A stretch of 64,000 bases of DNA from Todiramphus chloris collaris. Its lineage: Eukaryota; Chordata; Aves; Coraciiformes; Alcedinidae. Shown here in pieces: positions 13,201-28,200 of the stretch. Both the position numbers and the translations under genes were made by a program. The DNA lies in NCBI GenBank assembly GCA_025345505.1, contig JANVCC010000030.1, forward strand, positions 496,001-560,000, given 5' to 3'. Within the stretch, counting starts at the first letter, position 1. Each line of letters opens with the position of its first letter. Under the pieces are notes generated by a model, which worked only from the letters and a program-made list of their open reading frames with translations, did no database searches and was not told the origin of the DNA.

Positions 13201-16200
13201 ACCTCTCACTCAAAACAGGATCAATGTTGAATTCTGACCATGTGATCCTAATTGCAGATATTATTCAGTTATGCATTTCTTTTTTTCTGAAACATTTTCT
13301 GTAGTTCTATTATGTTTGTGTATAGCTTCAAATTTCAAAAATGCAGTAAGTGGAACTGTGCACACTGCCCCATGTATCAGCTGCCATAGAATATAATATC
13401 CAAAAGTATTGCAACAATGAGGCCTTTGAAAGACCACAGCTTGCCTTGAGAATCAGTCTGTGGCTACTCTGGAAAAGGAGGGAAATGAGTTTAAATGGTG
13501 GGAGGAAGCCTTAATGAAAAATAAGTTTGGGGGGGGATGGGGTGGTAAGTGTATTTTATGGTCTAGCTGTCCTAGTACCTTTCTAGGAAAAGGGTCAAAT
13601 TTAGGGGTCCCATATATGCAAATGTTTTTTGTCAACACTATAAAGTATAGTGGAAAAGCTGATAAGAGTAAACTCTGCAAATTGGAGATACATTTTTGGT
13701 AAAAAGTTTAATAAGCAACTGTGGTTCACATGCCAGCCTTGGAAGCTGAGCAGTGTTCAGATTTAGTTGCTTATGAAGTATATTGTTCAGCAAATACACA
13801 CAGAGACTTCAGAGGATGTAAACTTTTTAAAGAATTCAGTCTTTATGATATTTAAACTGAGATATTTTTTTCCTTAAATGATAATCTCATATTAATTTGT
13901 AATTTATGAAATATGTTTAATATTTCCAGAGTCTTCCACCCAGGATTGCATGGAAGAGAAATCTTTTTTCTGTCGCATCAGGTAAGACAACAAAAAGCTT
14001 AGTGTTAGGTTATGAAACCATGCATTACAAAAGTATTTGACTTTTATAAGAACCATATGGTGTGTAACTTCTAGAAGCTACAGAGAAGGCTGTAAAGTGA
14101 TTTAAGGAAGTTGCATCTTAGAAGTTTAATCTGTGTGAATATTAACCTTTGCACCATAAAGGAAGCTGAATTGGTATCTTCTACTGCTGTGAAAAGTCTT
14201 CAGTGAACTGTTCTGTTCAGCACCTTCTACAAAGATGCTTTCAATTTAGGAGACTAATGTCTAATCTTAAATTTATCTCAAGTGGTCTGTAGACAAAGAT
14301 ACAAGAGGATAAATTGACTGATCTCTATTACAGTTACTAGATGACACAGTTCCTTTGGTTTTGCTTTTCTTCTTTTCTTGTTCCTCTCCCTTTACTTGCT
14401 TGTATTTAGGAAATGCTGGCAACTTACTCCATGTTCTTTCTTCTGCTGTTTGATTTCTTGCTGCTTATTGCCCCTTTGGTAGCATTTCTGAAAACAAAAA
14501 TTGTGGATCCTATCACTTAATTGATTCAGCAGTAAATAAGTATTTATCTTTAAGGTATGAGTAGACCTTAGAGACAATGCACTGTTCCTGAGCATTGGAT
14601 TGGATGTACCATGAAAGTAGTGCTGATGTTATTGTAGACTTTTTTTTTAATCCAACTAACATTGGTTCCAAAAGCATTAATTTTATAGAGCTGTGCTGTT
14701 ACAAACTTATTACAACTGAAATTTATGTATGTTTTGATTACTGTAGAAATGGTTGGTTCTTTTCATTACTATGCTTTGGATTCTTATATAAGTAAACAAC
14801 TGTTATTATAGGTAAAAATTTCTGAGTCTCCATTCTTTTTAAATGGGGATCCACACTGAGTAAAAGAAGGTCTTGTTAACCAAAGGGATATAGAAGTCTT
14901 CATAAAATACAACTCTGAAGGGTATAATGTCACAGTTTAAGATAATTGAATCAACAAAATAACTTAAAACCCCACCTCCTATTTATTTTTTGATCAGATT
15001 TCAATTTGAAGGGATTGTTTCGGGCAATAGAGAGGACAACTTATTTACTGTATGCAAAGGATGGTATCAGAATTAGCTTCTGTTCTAAGAAAAAAATAAT
15101 TCAGGAAGTTAAGTTCTTGGGTGCTATTTTAGGAGCTATCATGCAGTCCTTGTGTCATGAGGAAATTACAATAGATAAATTAAAATGTTTAGCATAAGAT
15201 GAATCTGTCGAAATAATTAACTCTGTTTAATTATTAGTGCTGGAAAGGAGCATGAAAGTGAGATTTGCTATCACCCATTTCGGATGACTCCTTACCTTAT
15301 CAAAGTGCAAGATCCGGAAATAGCAGAGGACCAGCTTTGCTGTGTGTTGCTTGCAGAAAAAGTACATTCTGGTTATGAAGGTAATCCTTTGCATGCACAA
15401 AGGCTAATTTGGTTTCCTGAAAGTGAAAACTGTTCTATGCTCTGCTAAAGGAATTTCCATGCAATGTAGCACAACTGAATTTCAGCCTAAGAAAGCAAAT
15501 GATATGAGTTACTGTCAGTGACCTCAAGTTTTATTAAAGTGAAGGGTAATTGGTTCTGTTCTCTGCCCTTGCTGAGAGTCTGTGAGCTAGTAAGCCGCTT
15601 TCCTATATGCCTTTGGTCTTTGGTCTTCTCTAATGTTTCACAGAAACATGAAGCTTGAAGTATTTTATGCAGGCAAAAATACTCACTTGTTAATCTGCTT
15701 TTATTTTTTCTCTCAGCACCCAGAATTCCTCCTGATAAAAGAATTTTTACAACTACACACACACCAACCTGTTTGTTCCAGGATGTAGATGAAAGGTAAC
15801 TTAGAAAAACTATTCTTTTTCCATGTACTGATAAGTAAGCTATCCAGTATCTTTACGGGTGTTTTTAGGGTTTAATTAAGGTGTCTGTGTGGGATTATAA
15901 AATTATGTGACTGCAGCAGAAAAGAGATTGGGGGAAAAGAGGTTATTGGGAAGTTTAGCTAAGATGGAGTCAATAAGGTAAAAAATTACTGTTTGACTTT
16001 TGAGACAATTTATCTGCAGAGAGATCAGGCACATCAGTATTACTGTAGTGTACCTGCTTGTATTAAATAAGGATTTTGGAAGGTAGGTATTGGAGATTAC
16101 TATAGAAGATGACAATGACAATCATTGAGGGTAAGTTTGGACTTTAAGGTACGATTGGTTTTGTCTAACTTTGTGGATAGACATTGTGGCTTAGTGTGAA

Positions 16201-19200
16201 GAGTTCCTGCAGGATAGAAGGCTATGCAATACTGACAAAACTTTTTCAATGGTATGATTTATACAGTCTCTCTGAAGAGCTTAAGCTGACAAAAGAGCTA
16301 CTTAGTCCAGTATAGTTCTGTCCTCTTAATGGATTTTTCTCTATCCCTCATTCCCACAAATGCTCCAAGCCAACAGCATCTTCACAGGGTGGGTTTATCT
16401 TTGCAAATAGACTACTCTCACAAGGTAAAACTTCCCTTTCTCTGTGCACCCCCAGCACATTTATTTCCAGCAGTCACTTAACACAAGTGGCAGTATTACT
16501 GAACGGAGAGCCTTGCCCTTAATCAGTAAATTCCTTCCCTGTGGCTGTTATGGAAGTTTCTTTCCTATTAGTCTGGTGTTGTGACTTATTCTCAAATACA
16601 ACTTTTGAATGCTCCTGGTGAGGGTTGATCTTAATCTGATATTAGAATTTAGCTTCATTTATTTCTGTTTTTGTGATCTGTGTGGTTGATTTTGCTTTTA
16701 ATTTTTAACTCCTGAGAGCATTAGCAGCCAGCTAACTGTTTACCAAAGTATGCATAGGCAGTTTATTACTTTTAAGCTTTCCAGGGTTGGGTGGAATGCA
16801 CAGAATAATAGATTATTGGAGAAAGAGTCTAATATTTTAAAATCTACAACTGAACACCTGCTGTCAAGTGAAAATTGTTCATAATATAATGCTGAAACTG
16901 TTGCCTGACTTGCATAAAATAAAGTTAATTCTGTAATTAATATATGTTCATGGATTTGAAGAATGCTTACACCTGCAAGTGGATATCTCTCTGCATAGAA
17001 TATGTTAAGAAAAAATAAATATTTTCCTGAAATTAAACGGATCATTTCTGTATATTTTTGTCTTTGACATGTTTTTGATACTTGATGTGTATGATGGGTG
17101 TAAAGAGTTCATAACATAACATAAAGAGTTAATTTTATAGTTCACAGTGGAGTGACCTTAGTAAATTAATTTAAAGCAGTTTACTATTTAATTTGCTATG
17201 AAGAGACTTCTTAGTCATGTTTTTTTGACACTTTAAATGTCATTCTGTAAAACACAAACTTGCTGCCTCTCCTCATCAGCCATTCTTATGCCTTATGTGC
17301 GTTTGCACTCATAAAATGAGTTTATTAACTTAAACTCTTAATGATTTTAAGTTATTCATTATGAGGAAGCATAATGATGCTGAGGTACTGCCTCTAGTAG
17401 ATAGTAAATTAAGTATATACAACATTATATGATCACAAAAATGGTAGTTGGACAGGACTGCTGGAGCTTTCTGTGCTATCCCTTTGCTTAAAATGAAACT
17501 GTTGCCCAGATTGAAGTCAGGTCAGCTGTGACCTTGTCTGAATAATGCCTGAAAACCTCCAAGGATGCAGATTTGCACATGCTGTATGGGAAACTGTTCC
17601 TGTGTTGCACTACTCACTTTAACAAGCTTTTCCTAACATCCAGTGTAAGCCTCCCAGAATGTAGTCTGGGGCCACTGCCATAGTTTTATTGTCTGGCACC
17701 TCCAAGAAAATTTAACTCCATCTTTAACTCTTTCTGGTAGTTGTGGGAAGCTCCTGGAAGCCTGCTTTTCATCGAAACAGGCGAGTCCAGCTCAGTCGAC
17801 TCATTAGTGTTACATTCTAGATCCCTGGCTCTTCCAGTGATCATAACAGTTAAAAAATGCTTCGGGGTTGGGTTTTTTGTTACTCTTTTTTTTTTTTTGT
17901 TGCTGTTATTTGTTTGTTTGTTTTTCATAGAAAGATGCAAATTCTTCCACTACTTTATAATAGATTAATAAATAACAGTTTAAAACTTGATCACTTTGAG
18001 GGTGGTAGGTGTTCTGTCACAGCACAAGCAAATGTAGTGTTTGTCAGGATTTCACAAAGCAGGTGGCAAAGAATAGGAACAGTGCTGAGCAAAAACTTGT
18101 GCTTTCTTCTACTACTTACAACATTATTTGTTGAAGTCCTAACTGAAGTCAGTTAGATTTGATTAGTATTGTCAACTCCCCTAGCAGCATAACCTCTCTT
18201 AAGTGGTTTGAACTTGGCAGCATCTTTAATGTTGGTATGTCCAAACAATATGATTTGATATGTGTTTCGTGACAGGTTCAGCTTTAAGTTGTTGCTTTAC
18301 ATAATCCACAAGTTTTTAAGACTTATTATTGAAGGAATTAGTTAAATAATAAGGCATTAATTGCTGTCCTCATTTCCCCTGAATATCTTGACCTCTTTGC
18401 CAGAAGGGTATGTTTGATGTTTTGGTGAACTGATCTAATTACAGTGAGTTATTGGAAGTGCAGTGTTGAAGGCATTGATCTCATAGTGCTTTTCAGTTCC
18501 AGCATAGCGCAGATCCTGTGTTGGTGGTGCACTGAGGCCAAATTCTTCATCAGAGCTGTTCAGATCCTGAGTACCTCTCTGCTCCTGCACCTTTGCCAAT
18601 GATTGGGTCTGGGGGGAAGATACACAGTACTTTGAATTGACAAGATGACTTGGCATCTGGCAACTTCTTAAACGTTACTGAGTAGCATTGATTCTAATGC
18701 ATTATTTTTTTTTTCCAAAGTGGTTTTTTTTTTTTTTTTTAATCGTTAGCTTTTAGGGTAAAGCACAAGCTGATGTCTGTGAGCTTTCACTCCTGCTCCT
18801 TAATATGAATGCTTTAAGTGATCAATTTAAATTATTTCATCCCATAAATTAGTTGTTCACATCATTGTAAGTGGTGAATGATAACGTGTAAGAATTTGGC
18901 AGCATTACTTTTAGTTCTCTCTTTTAATTAATGAGTTTGCTTCCTTGCAGCTCCTTTGAGTTGAACTCTCAACCTGCCTGTGAGAAAACTAGGACTTGAG
19001 AAAACTACCTACCTTGTTGCTAGTTCAGCTGTAGTAATCCTGTGACCCTTAGCCTTGGCTTGCAGACCATAAATCAGGGTACTGTTTACCTTCATGAGAG
19101 TTTTACAAGATTAAACTTCATTAATGCCCTTTTAAAACTAGGGTAAGTGTTTGTCCTCTAGAGCTAGGCAGCATAGAAAAGAACTGCTATAGTAGACCTC

Positions 19201-22200
19201 TTGAGTTGGTTTGATCACGTTGTTTTGTAAAGCTACCAAAAGAAAAAAACCAACCATGCCACAAACAAAGCCTGCCTTGTTCAAAGACTAGAACTGCTAT
19301 TAAGTTGGCACTGCTACATTCCCAAAATTAAAATAATTCATTGTCTTTATAGGAAAAAGAGCAAAGAAAATGTAAAATGGAAACATTTTAAAGACCAAAT
19401 ATATGTTTATTCCACTTGCCTTTTAATTTTTTTTTTTTTTTTCCAGAGCAGTACCTCTGTTGGGATACCTACCTCAGGACTTAATAGGAACACCAGTCTT
19501 GGTGCATCTTCATCCAAATGACAGACCCTTAATGCTAGCAATTCACAAAAAAAGTATGTAATCTCTTACTCTGGCAGAAATAGATTTTTTATTTTTATTT
19601 TATTTTTTTTCCCCCCTAAAAGTTGTTAATAATGACTACAAAGGCCTCAGCAAGTAGGGGGTTAAAATTAATTGTGACTGTGAAGTTTTCTTCTTAAACT
19701 GTTTTCTTCTTAAATAGTGAATCCTTTACAACTTGATTTTTACTGCAAATGGGTGAAAGTGAGAAATCGCTCGCTTCATATCAAATATGAAACCATGTGT
19801 GTCTGTTGTAAACAAATTGACTGTAAATTAATATTTCATAGTTAAAGAAAACTTTCTTTAATGCAGTCATAGATGATGTCACAATTTAAATAGTAGTCTT
19901 TCAACACAATAGTTGTCTTCTAAGAACAAAAGGAGAACTATTAAGAACAAAAGGAGAACTATTAACAACAAAAGGAGAATTAGGGAAAATCTCCGTCCTT
20001 TATTGGATGCAGAGGGAAACAGTAACAAAGGATGAGGGGAAGGTTGAGGTGCTTAATGCCTACTTTGCCTCAGTTTTCAGCAGTGGAATGAGCTTTGCCC
20101 TGGACCTCCAGCCTCGTAAGCTGGGAGACAGGGAGGGAAAGCAGAATGAGGTCATCGTGATTAAAGAGGAGGTGGTCAGGGACCTTCTACGCCACTTGGA
20201 TGCACACAAAGCTATGGGACCAGATGGGTTACACTCCAGGGTGCTGAAAGAGCTGGCGGATGTGTTTGCCAAGACACTTTCCATTATTTATCTGAAGTCC
20301 TGTCTAACTGGGGGGGTACCAGTGGATTGGAGGTTAGCAAATGTGACACACATCTACAAGAAAGGCAGAAAGGAGGATCCAAGTAACTATAGACTTGTCA
20401 GTCTGACCTTGGTACCAGGGAAGGTCATGGAGCAGATATCTTGAGTGCTCTTAAAATCAATATAGTGGACAACGAGTGGATCAGGGCCAGTCAGCATGGG
20501 TTTAGGAAATGCAGATCTTGCCTGATGAACCTGATCTCCTTCTATGACAAGATGACCCAACTAGTGGATGAGGGAAAGGCTGTGGATGTGGTCTACCTGG
20601 ACTTCTGGAAAGCATTTGACACTGTTCCCTATAGATTTCTAGTGGAAAAACTGGCTGCTCATGACCTGGATGAGAATACGATCTGCTGAATCAAGCACTG
20701 GCTGGATGGATGGACCCAGAGAGTAGTGGCCAGTGGTACTAAATCCAGCTGGCAGCAGGTCACAAGTGGTGTTCCTCAGGGCTCAATGTTGGGACCATTT
20801 CTATTTAACCTCTTTATTGATGATCTTGATGAGGACATGGAGTCTACCATCAGTAAATTTACAGATGACACCAAGTTAGGCAGATGTGTCGATCTGCATG
20901 AGGATAGAGAGGCTCTCCAGAGAGACTCAGGCTGGATCATTAGGCCACTGCTAATGGTATGAGTTTCAACAAGGCCAAGTGCCAGGTCCTGCACTTGGGC
21001 CGCAGCAACCCCATGCAAAGCTACAGGCTTGGGGCAGTGTGGTTGGAGAGTTGTCTGGTGGAGAGGGATATGGGGTTTATAATAGACAGGCAAATAAATA
21101 TGAGCCAGCAGCGTGCCTAGGTGGCAAAGGTGGCCAATGGCATCTTGTCCTGGATCAGAAGCAGTGTGACCAGCAGAAGTAGGGAGGTGATTGTCCCCCT
21201 GTACTCAGCACTGGTGAGGCCTCACCTCAAGTACTGTGTCCAGTTTTGGGCACCTCAGTACAAGAGAGACATCGAGGTGCTGGAGCGGGTGCAGAGGAGG
21301 CAACGAAGCTGGTCAAGGGACTGGAGAACAGATATGAGGATTGTTTGAGGGAGCTGGGTCTGTTTAGTTTGAGGAAGAGGAGGCTGAGGGGAGACCTCAT
21401 CACTCTCTGCAACCACCTGAGACGACACTGTAGAGAGGCTGGTGCTGGTCTCTTCTCTCAGGTAATTAGGGACAGAACCAGAGGGAATGGCCTCAAGTTG
21501 AAACAAGGTAGGTTTAGACTGGACACTAGGAAAAAATTCTTCACAGAAAGAGTGGTGAGATATTAGAATGGGCTGCCCAGGGAGGGGGTTGAGTGGCCAT
21601 CCCTGGATGTGTTTAAGCATCTCTTAGATGTGGTGTTGGGGGAGATGGTCTAGGGGTGAACTTGTAGAGTAGGGTTAAAGGTTGGACACGATGATCCCAA
21701 GGGTCTTTTCCAACCTAAACGATTCTGTGACTTTTACTTCACAGAGAATAAAATAAGAGCCATTCTGGCAATGTTAATTTGTTAAAGCTTGAAAATTTAA
21801 AGCTGCTGCTTTGGTCATGTTTAGCTTGTTGTGTTCTGAAGGTGATTTTCTTGACAATAGTCTGTAATTCTAGTAGTCCAGCATTTCTGAATGTATAGAC
21901 ATACCTGATATTTGTTCTTTAAAATATCACCTTTGTCCTTTGCAATTCATTGTAAAATCCTGGATCATGAAGTAGGATATGAATCTGAAATTTCTGTTTC
22001 AATCCTTCATTACAGTACTTCAGTATGGAGGACAGCCTTTTGACTATTCGCCTATCAGGTTTTGCACTAGAAATGGAGATTATATAACCATGGACACTAG
22101 CTGGTCCAGTTTCATCAACCCTTGGAGTCGAAAAGTTTCATTTATTATTGGGAGACACAAAGTTAGAACGTAAGTCTAAGTGATAAACAGTTGGGACTTA

Positions 22201-25200
22201 AGTTCCATCTTAATATTTTATTTATTTATTTATTTTTATTTTCCTTCCTCTTAGGTTTACATAGTGATTTTTAAGAAAGAGATAAGGGATTTTCAGGGGG
22301 GAGGGGAGGGCCAGGAGAGGGGGAAGGTCATATGTATGAGTTGCTTCTGTTTTAAATTTGTGTTTTCTGATGCTGTAACTGCTTTAAAAAGAAATTTTAA
22401 GTCCTTCAAATTATGGCAATACTGTCAAGAGTTGTCTCAGAAGAGGGAAGTCATGCTCCAAGTGAATAAGGGTATGTATTTTGTCAGACTCAAAGGTTCT
22501 AGATGCAGTGGAATAAACATCATGTTCTGTTTACTATTTATAGATGGTAAATTGATGTTGTGCTCTCTCAAGATTGAAGTACTTGTGTTTGTAATGAGCT
22601 GGGATATGTTTGGTTTATGCAGGGGTCCCTTAAATGAAGATGTCTTTGCTGCTCCCAACTACACAGAGGACAGAATCCTTCATCCTAGTGTTCAGGAAAT
22701 CACTGAGCAAATATATCGACTATTGTTGCAGGTACAGCCTGTGCTTTAGTGTCACCCTTTTCATTTCCCACTAAAGAAAGGGCTTTTATCTTTGTGTGAT
22801 GTTTTGTTTAGCTACTTTACTGGAATTTCTGGCTACAATCCTGGAAATTGCTTACCCTCATGATTACCAGACAAGACATACTGAAGTATGTTAAAGCTCC
22901 AATTGGTATTTTAAGGATTTCATGCAGCTATGGAGTCCTCATAAAAAAGCCCAATAAAATACCAAACCTGAAAGAAATCCTTTCTTCCTCACATGGAATT
23001 ACTGGTGACAGTTTCAGGTTCATTTAAACCTGATGTGCTGGTGTGTGTGTGTGTGTATTTATTTCGTTGTTGTTGTTAACAGCCTGTACACAACAGTGGA
23101 TCTAGTGGCTATGGAAGTCTAGGTAGCAATGGTTCACATGAGCACTTAATGAGTGTAGCATCCTCCAGTGACAGCACAGGAAATAATAATGAAGACACTC
23201 ATAAGGATAAACCGGTAGGTTTGCTTTTTCTTATTCGAGTATGTATCACAAAGCAAATGAGTAGAAGTGGTTTATTGGTTTGGTTTTGTGTTCTTGGTTT
23301 TTTTGTTTTGCTTGGGTTTTGTGGATTTAGGGGGGGAGGGGGGCAGTTTGGTTTCTGTGGTTGGTTTCAGGTTGGTTTGTTTGTGGTTTTTAGTTGTTGT
23401 TGGTTTGGGGTTTTTTTGTTTGTTTATTTTTGATTTGGGGTTTCTTTTTTTTTTTTTTTTTACTTTTAATGTAACTCTTTTAGTAATGGAAGAAAGTATA
23501 AGGAAAAAGTCATCTTTCTTTTTTGTTCAACATGGCAAAAACTTTTCTGTCCAGGGGAATAAACATTTCTGGTGTAGGTGAACTCTCAGGGTACTGAAGC
23601 ACAGTTATAGGCGTGAAACTCCATGTGCGTAAGGAATTTAAACCTGTACTGTGTCTTAACTTACTCCAGTGTTCATTATATGTTTATACGTGCTATATTT
23701 CTGGGAAAACCAGCTGGATATTTGAAAGCAGTTTCATTTGGGAGTGGAAAATCTGTAATTACTGTGTTCTCAAATGAAACTCAGAAGTGCATTAATACCT
23801 TCATAATGAAGTCATAGCTTGACCTTGATCACTTTTTATGTTGCAAAAATACACTATATAATATGTAATGAAATAAAATCATTTAAAAAAAACCCTAACA
23901 CTTTACTGTAGATTGGGCCTTTCTACATCTAGTTGATAGTGACATGTAACTTATTACATTCTGTTAGTGTGAACGGAACAGCAGTGTTAAATTTGTGCCC
24001 ATGCTTAACAGAACTATTCCATGTAGTAATGTGCTGAATGTGGATACAGTCAAAGGAACTGCCCCTCTTAACATCTCCAGTCATTTTGGCTTCCCTGTTG
24101 TTTTTCCAAAATTTGTTGTAGCTCTCTGAATTGTTTCATTCTGAAAACCAAAATTTTCCTTTAGTTAATAATTTTGTTTATAGGATAATTTTTCCGAATC
24201 TGATTTCTGCTTCTGTGATCAGTCCTGGCAGAGTGCTGCTCTTGCCAAGGTGGGCACTTGCCTGGCTTTCAGCTCTTAAACATCAGGGGCTTAAGAAGAT
24301 GAGTGGAGTTTTTTTGTTAATCAGATAAATTATTACATTTTAGAGCTATGCAGAAAAACGTTTAAGGAGTTCTTGGTTTTGAGGGAAATAGATACCTACC
24401 TTTCCTTTACTATTTCCACAGAGTGAAGACTGTTGTTGTATAGTTTTGAAACGTGCTGCTGTCAGTGGTTGGTTAAACTTCGAGCACAAAGTTCTTGGTC
24501 TTAGCAGCAATGTTGTTTACCAAGTGATAGTGGGATTTTTTGTTTTATTTTTTTTCTTTCTGAAGTCGTCTTTATATTTTCCTCCCCAAGTCATTCAGCC
24601 ATATTAAACAAAATAGAGTAATTGTATTAAAAAAAAATACTTGAAATTTATTCTTTCCTTCAAACTTTCTTTCCCAAATTTCTGCTGCTGCACGATAAAA
24701 TTCTATACATCAGGATTTCTCCTGTGTTCAGACTAATTGTAAGATCGATATTAATTAAGGTTAGATCTAGTCTACTGAGGAATCGCTAAACATGATGTTG
24801 ATGTCAGAGTTTTGGAATAACTCTCTCTGCCTGCTTTCAGGATGTTAGTCAAGATGCCCGCAAGGTTAAAAATAAAGGACAGCGTATTTTCACTGACAAG
24901 TTGAAACTTGACCATAAGAGAGAGCCTTTTGCAGGTAAGGTGTCAGCAAGTTCATTATTAATCTATAGCACTAGTGCCTTGTATAATATGACAGTAGGAT
25001 TTTTTTTTTTCTCATTTAGTTCTAATCTACATAATGACATCATTTTTATCAATTGAAATTATATTGTCCTGTGTCTCTGCAATGCATTCAGGAAAATATT
25101 GTGGTCAGCTATGTCTGAATTGATAATGGTATAATACACAGTGAAGACATGTCCTGAAGCTGTTCTTTTGAAGTACCTTAATTGTAGCTCATGTTTTCAT

Positions 25201-28200
25201 ACAAGCCAAGCATCATCTTTTCAGTTAGGTGGAAGAAAGTATTGTGGGTATCATCTTTCCTGTTTGTGTTATAACATCAGGAATTTTTAAGTTGATAAAT
25301 GAAAGTCTTACTAATGAGATCTAAATTCTGCATATATAGAATTCTTCTAATCATTCATTATAACTTATGAGCACTTTAGTTGCCCTCATCCTGTGTTTTT
25401 CAACTCTAACATCTATTCTCTTATAGCCATAATATCTATTCCCTTTGAATCCATATGCATCAACCTAAGTTTCATGTCTCCAAGAAACCATAAGGACAGC
25501 AAAATACTTACACCATGTACACTTATTAGTGTACAAACCTCATACCTGCTTTATGATGGTTAACTTGTGACCTGTTAAGAAATATGTATAAATGTGAACT
25601 TTTGCTGTTGCTTTTAAGAGAATTTGCAACGATTTAATGCTATAATTGTGTAATAGCAGTATCTCTTTTCACAGAAAATCAAAATGTTCCTGGTGGTCAG
25701 GTGAAAGATGTCGTGGGAAAGGATACTGCAGTAACAGCTGCTCCTAAAAATGTGACTACTGAAGAGTTGGCTTGGAAAGAACAACCTGTTTATTCTTATC
25801 AACAGATTAGCTGTTTAGACAGTGTCATCAGGTAAGCAACCAGTGCGTAAATTACTCTTGCCCTCTGGTCTTCAAGACTTGCATATCTAATATTGCTAAA
25901 TCATTGCATTCTAGGTACTTGGAGAGTTGTAATGTGCCTGGTACAGCAAAAAGAAAATGTGAAACTTCATCGGGTGTTACATCAATAAATTCTGGAGTTC
26001 ATGAACAAAAAACAGCTGATAATTCTATACAGCCCTTGGGAGGTATCTTTACAGCACAGCTTTTGCCTTTTTTTTTTTCGTTTGTTTGTTTTTTGGGGTT
26101 TTTTTTTTGTCTTGTGCTAGCATCCATCTGAGTGTTACTTCTTTGTAGAATAATGACATGTGTACCTTAGGTATGACCTTGCAGCTGTGTTCTCAGCGTT
26201 AGATGTTGGTGTTCTGACTTCTATCATGAAAATCTTCACTATGGTCAAAATACTGGGGAGTTAACTGAGTATCTAGATTGTAGATGCCACAAGCTTATTT
26301 ATATATATTTTTATACTGTACAGAAGAGAGCAGCGTTTTGAGTTTTGGGACTTGAATCATTATCAAATATAAAAAATTTGTCTCACAGTTGGGACTTGCA
26401 AGAACAACAGACTGAAGAACAAGTCTGCTGTAGGCAAAAGCTTTTAACTTGATTTGTTAGGACTTAGGTATAGTGTTGGATACAGTCTCTGCATGGGGAG
26501 CTAAAGTGAAGAACGTAATTGTTTCGTTACTACAAGAATTGTGAGATAGGTAAAGAAATATATGTAAATGAGATACTTTCTGATTCAGTCTTGTCATTAT
26601 ATGAGACTGAAAGGGAAGTGTCTAGTGGAGGTTCTCAAAAATTGGTCTTGAGAATGATGTTGTCTATATTGCCTGTGGATGGGCTTCAAAAAGAAGTTCT
26701 AATGCAGCTTTTAGAATCAAAATGGAAGATATCAGTATGCATAGGAACAAAGTGTCCTGTAGAAAGAGTTAAAATGCTTTCAGAACTAGAGAGGGAGAAA
26801 TGGTGGAACTAGCATCATGCAATTAGCAACTTATTTTCTCCTGTCATTAGGAGTCAGGGCAGTTCTGGTTGACAGGAGATGTGTGTTCAATAGCTTTTTG
26901 GTGTGCTGTTGACTGATAACAGCAGCATAGTATAGTCGGAAGACAAACTTTAGATCTAAAAATATTTGTTATGTTTAGTATTGCTCCTAGAGGAGGAATA
27001 TTTTAATGCTGTTTTATGAGGCACTGGTATGACCTCTGCTGGATTATTGTGTATAGCTTTCAGTGAGAGAATTTGAATAGGTGGATGCTCAGAGCAAAGC
27101 TGCTGGGATAACTGGCTAATGATGGAGATTAGTGTGTAAGTATATGGGAACTGAGCAGGACTTAATCATAGGCTGGAAGAGGCTTGAAACTTTCTTTCAA
27201 AATTATGTCATGAAAGAAGAGTGAAAACCAGGAAAGAGCAAAAAGTCCTCGTTGAAAAGATTTGGTTTGGCTGTGAGAGCGTTAGATTGGGTTACTCGGC
27301 AGTTCTATTTCTAAAACATTCTCAGTGGAATGTATTAAGTAAAGTAAAATGTTAATTTGGTGTCTTGTTGAGCACAGTTGAGCCTCTACTGTTTTGTAAC
27401 CCTAGCAGCATATAACTTGCATTCACTCTTGTTTATATTCAGTAAATTCCAACTCACTTTCTTTTAATAGATCCTGCTGTGTTGAAGGCATCTGGTAAAT
27501 CAAATGGTCCCCCAGTGGTTGGTGCTCACTTAACATCTTTGGCTTTACCTGGCAAGCCTGAAAGTGTTGTGTCTCTCACGAGTCAGTGCAGCTACAGTAG
27601 CACCATTGTTCATGTTGGAGACAAAAAACCACAACCTGAATTAGGTATGATTTTTGCTAATAATTGTCTCCAAAATGGCAATTGTTATCGAGTTTAAACT
27701 TCAGACATGTGAACAGTTAATAGCTGCTCATGCCTTACATTTTCTTAGCTAAAATATTCTTACGGAAATGGAATAGAGACAGAATTTGTATCTTAAACTT
27801 ACAGCAAAATTATTACAGAATTGTAATAGCTTAAAAATGCATATGTAGAGCTGCTCTTACTTCTCTTACTTAATCTTGATTTTTTTCTTTTTCCCTGTCC
27901 TGTTTCTGTAGAAATGATAGAAGATGGTCCAAGTGGAGCAGAACTCTTAGATGGCCAGCTTCTTACCCCTCCATCCAGCTCTGCACATGTAAATCAAGAA
28001 AAGGAGCCGTTTAAAAAACTGGGACTTACAAAGGAAGTCCTTGCAGTGCATACACAAAAAGAAGAGCAGAGCTTTTTGAATAAGTTTAAAGAAATCAAGA
28101 GATTTAATATTTTTCAGTCACACTGCAATTACTACTTGCAAGATAAACCAAAAGGGCGGCCTGGTGAACGTGGTACGGCAATAGTTTTCACAATAAAACT

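Larger units (their letters stand above)
12103..13929. other. PER2 intron with CR1 pieces
   Basis: A 1.8-kb intron carrying a clear CR1 3' end (12449-12740, listed separately) and a shorter, older CR1-like piece near 13163-13250. A run of nine G lies near 13527. Nothing else recognised. Confidence 0.8.

Noticed and set aside
20007..21566. Reverse-transcriptase-like frames as a host gene or an active element
   Set aside because: They are pieces of one CR1 LINE with frame changes, internal stops and a 5' truncation.
22264..22749. 161-codon open frame reaching into PER2 coding exon 11
   Set aside because: The intronic part has no conserved sequence; read-through from exon 10 meets a stop soon after the donor. 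The real exon begins at 22623.
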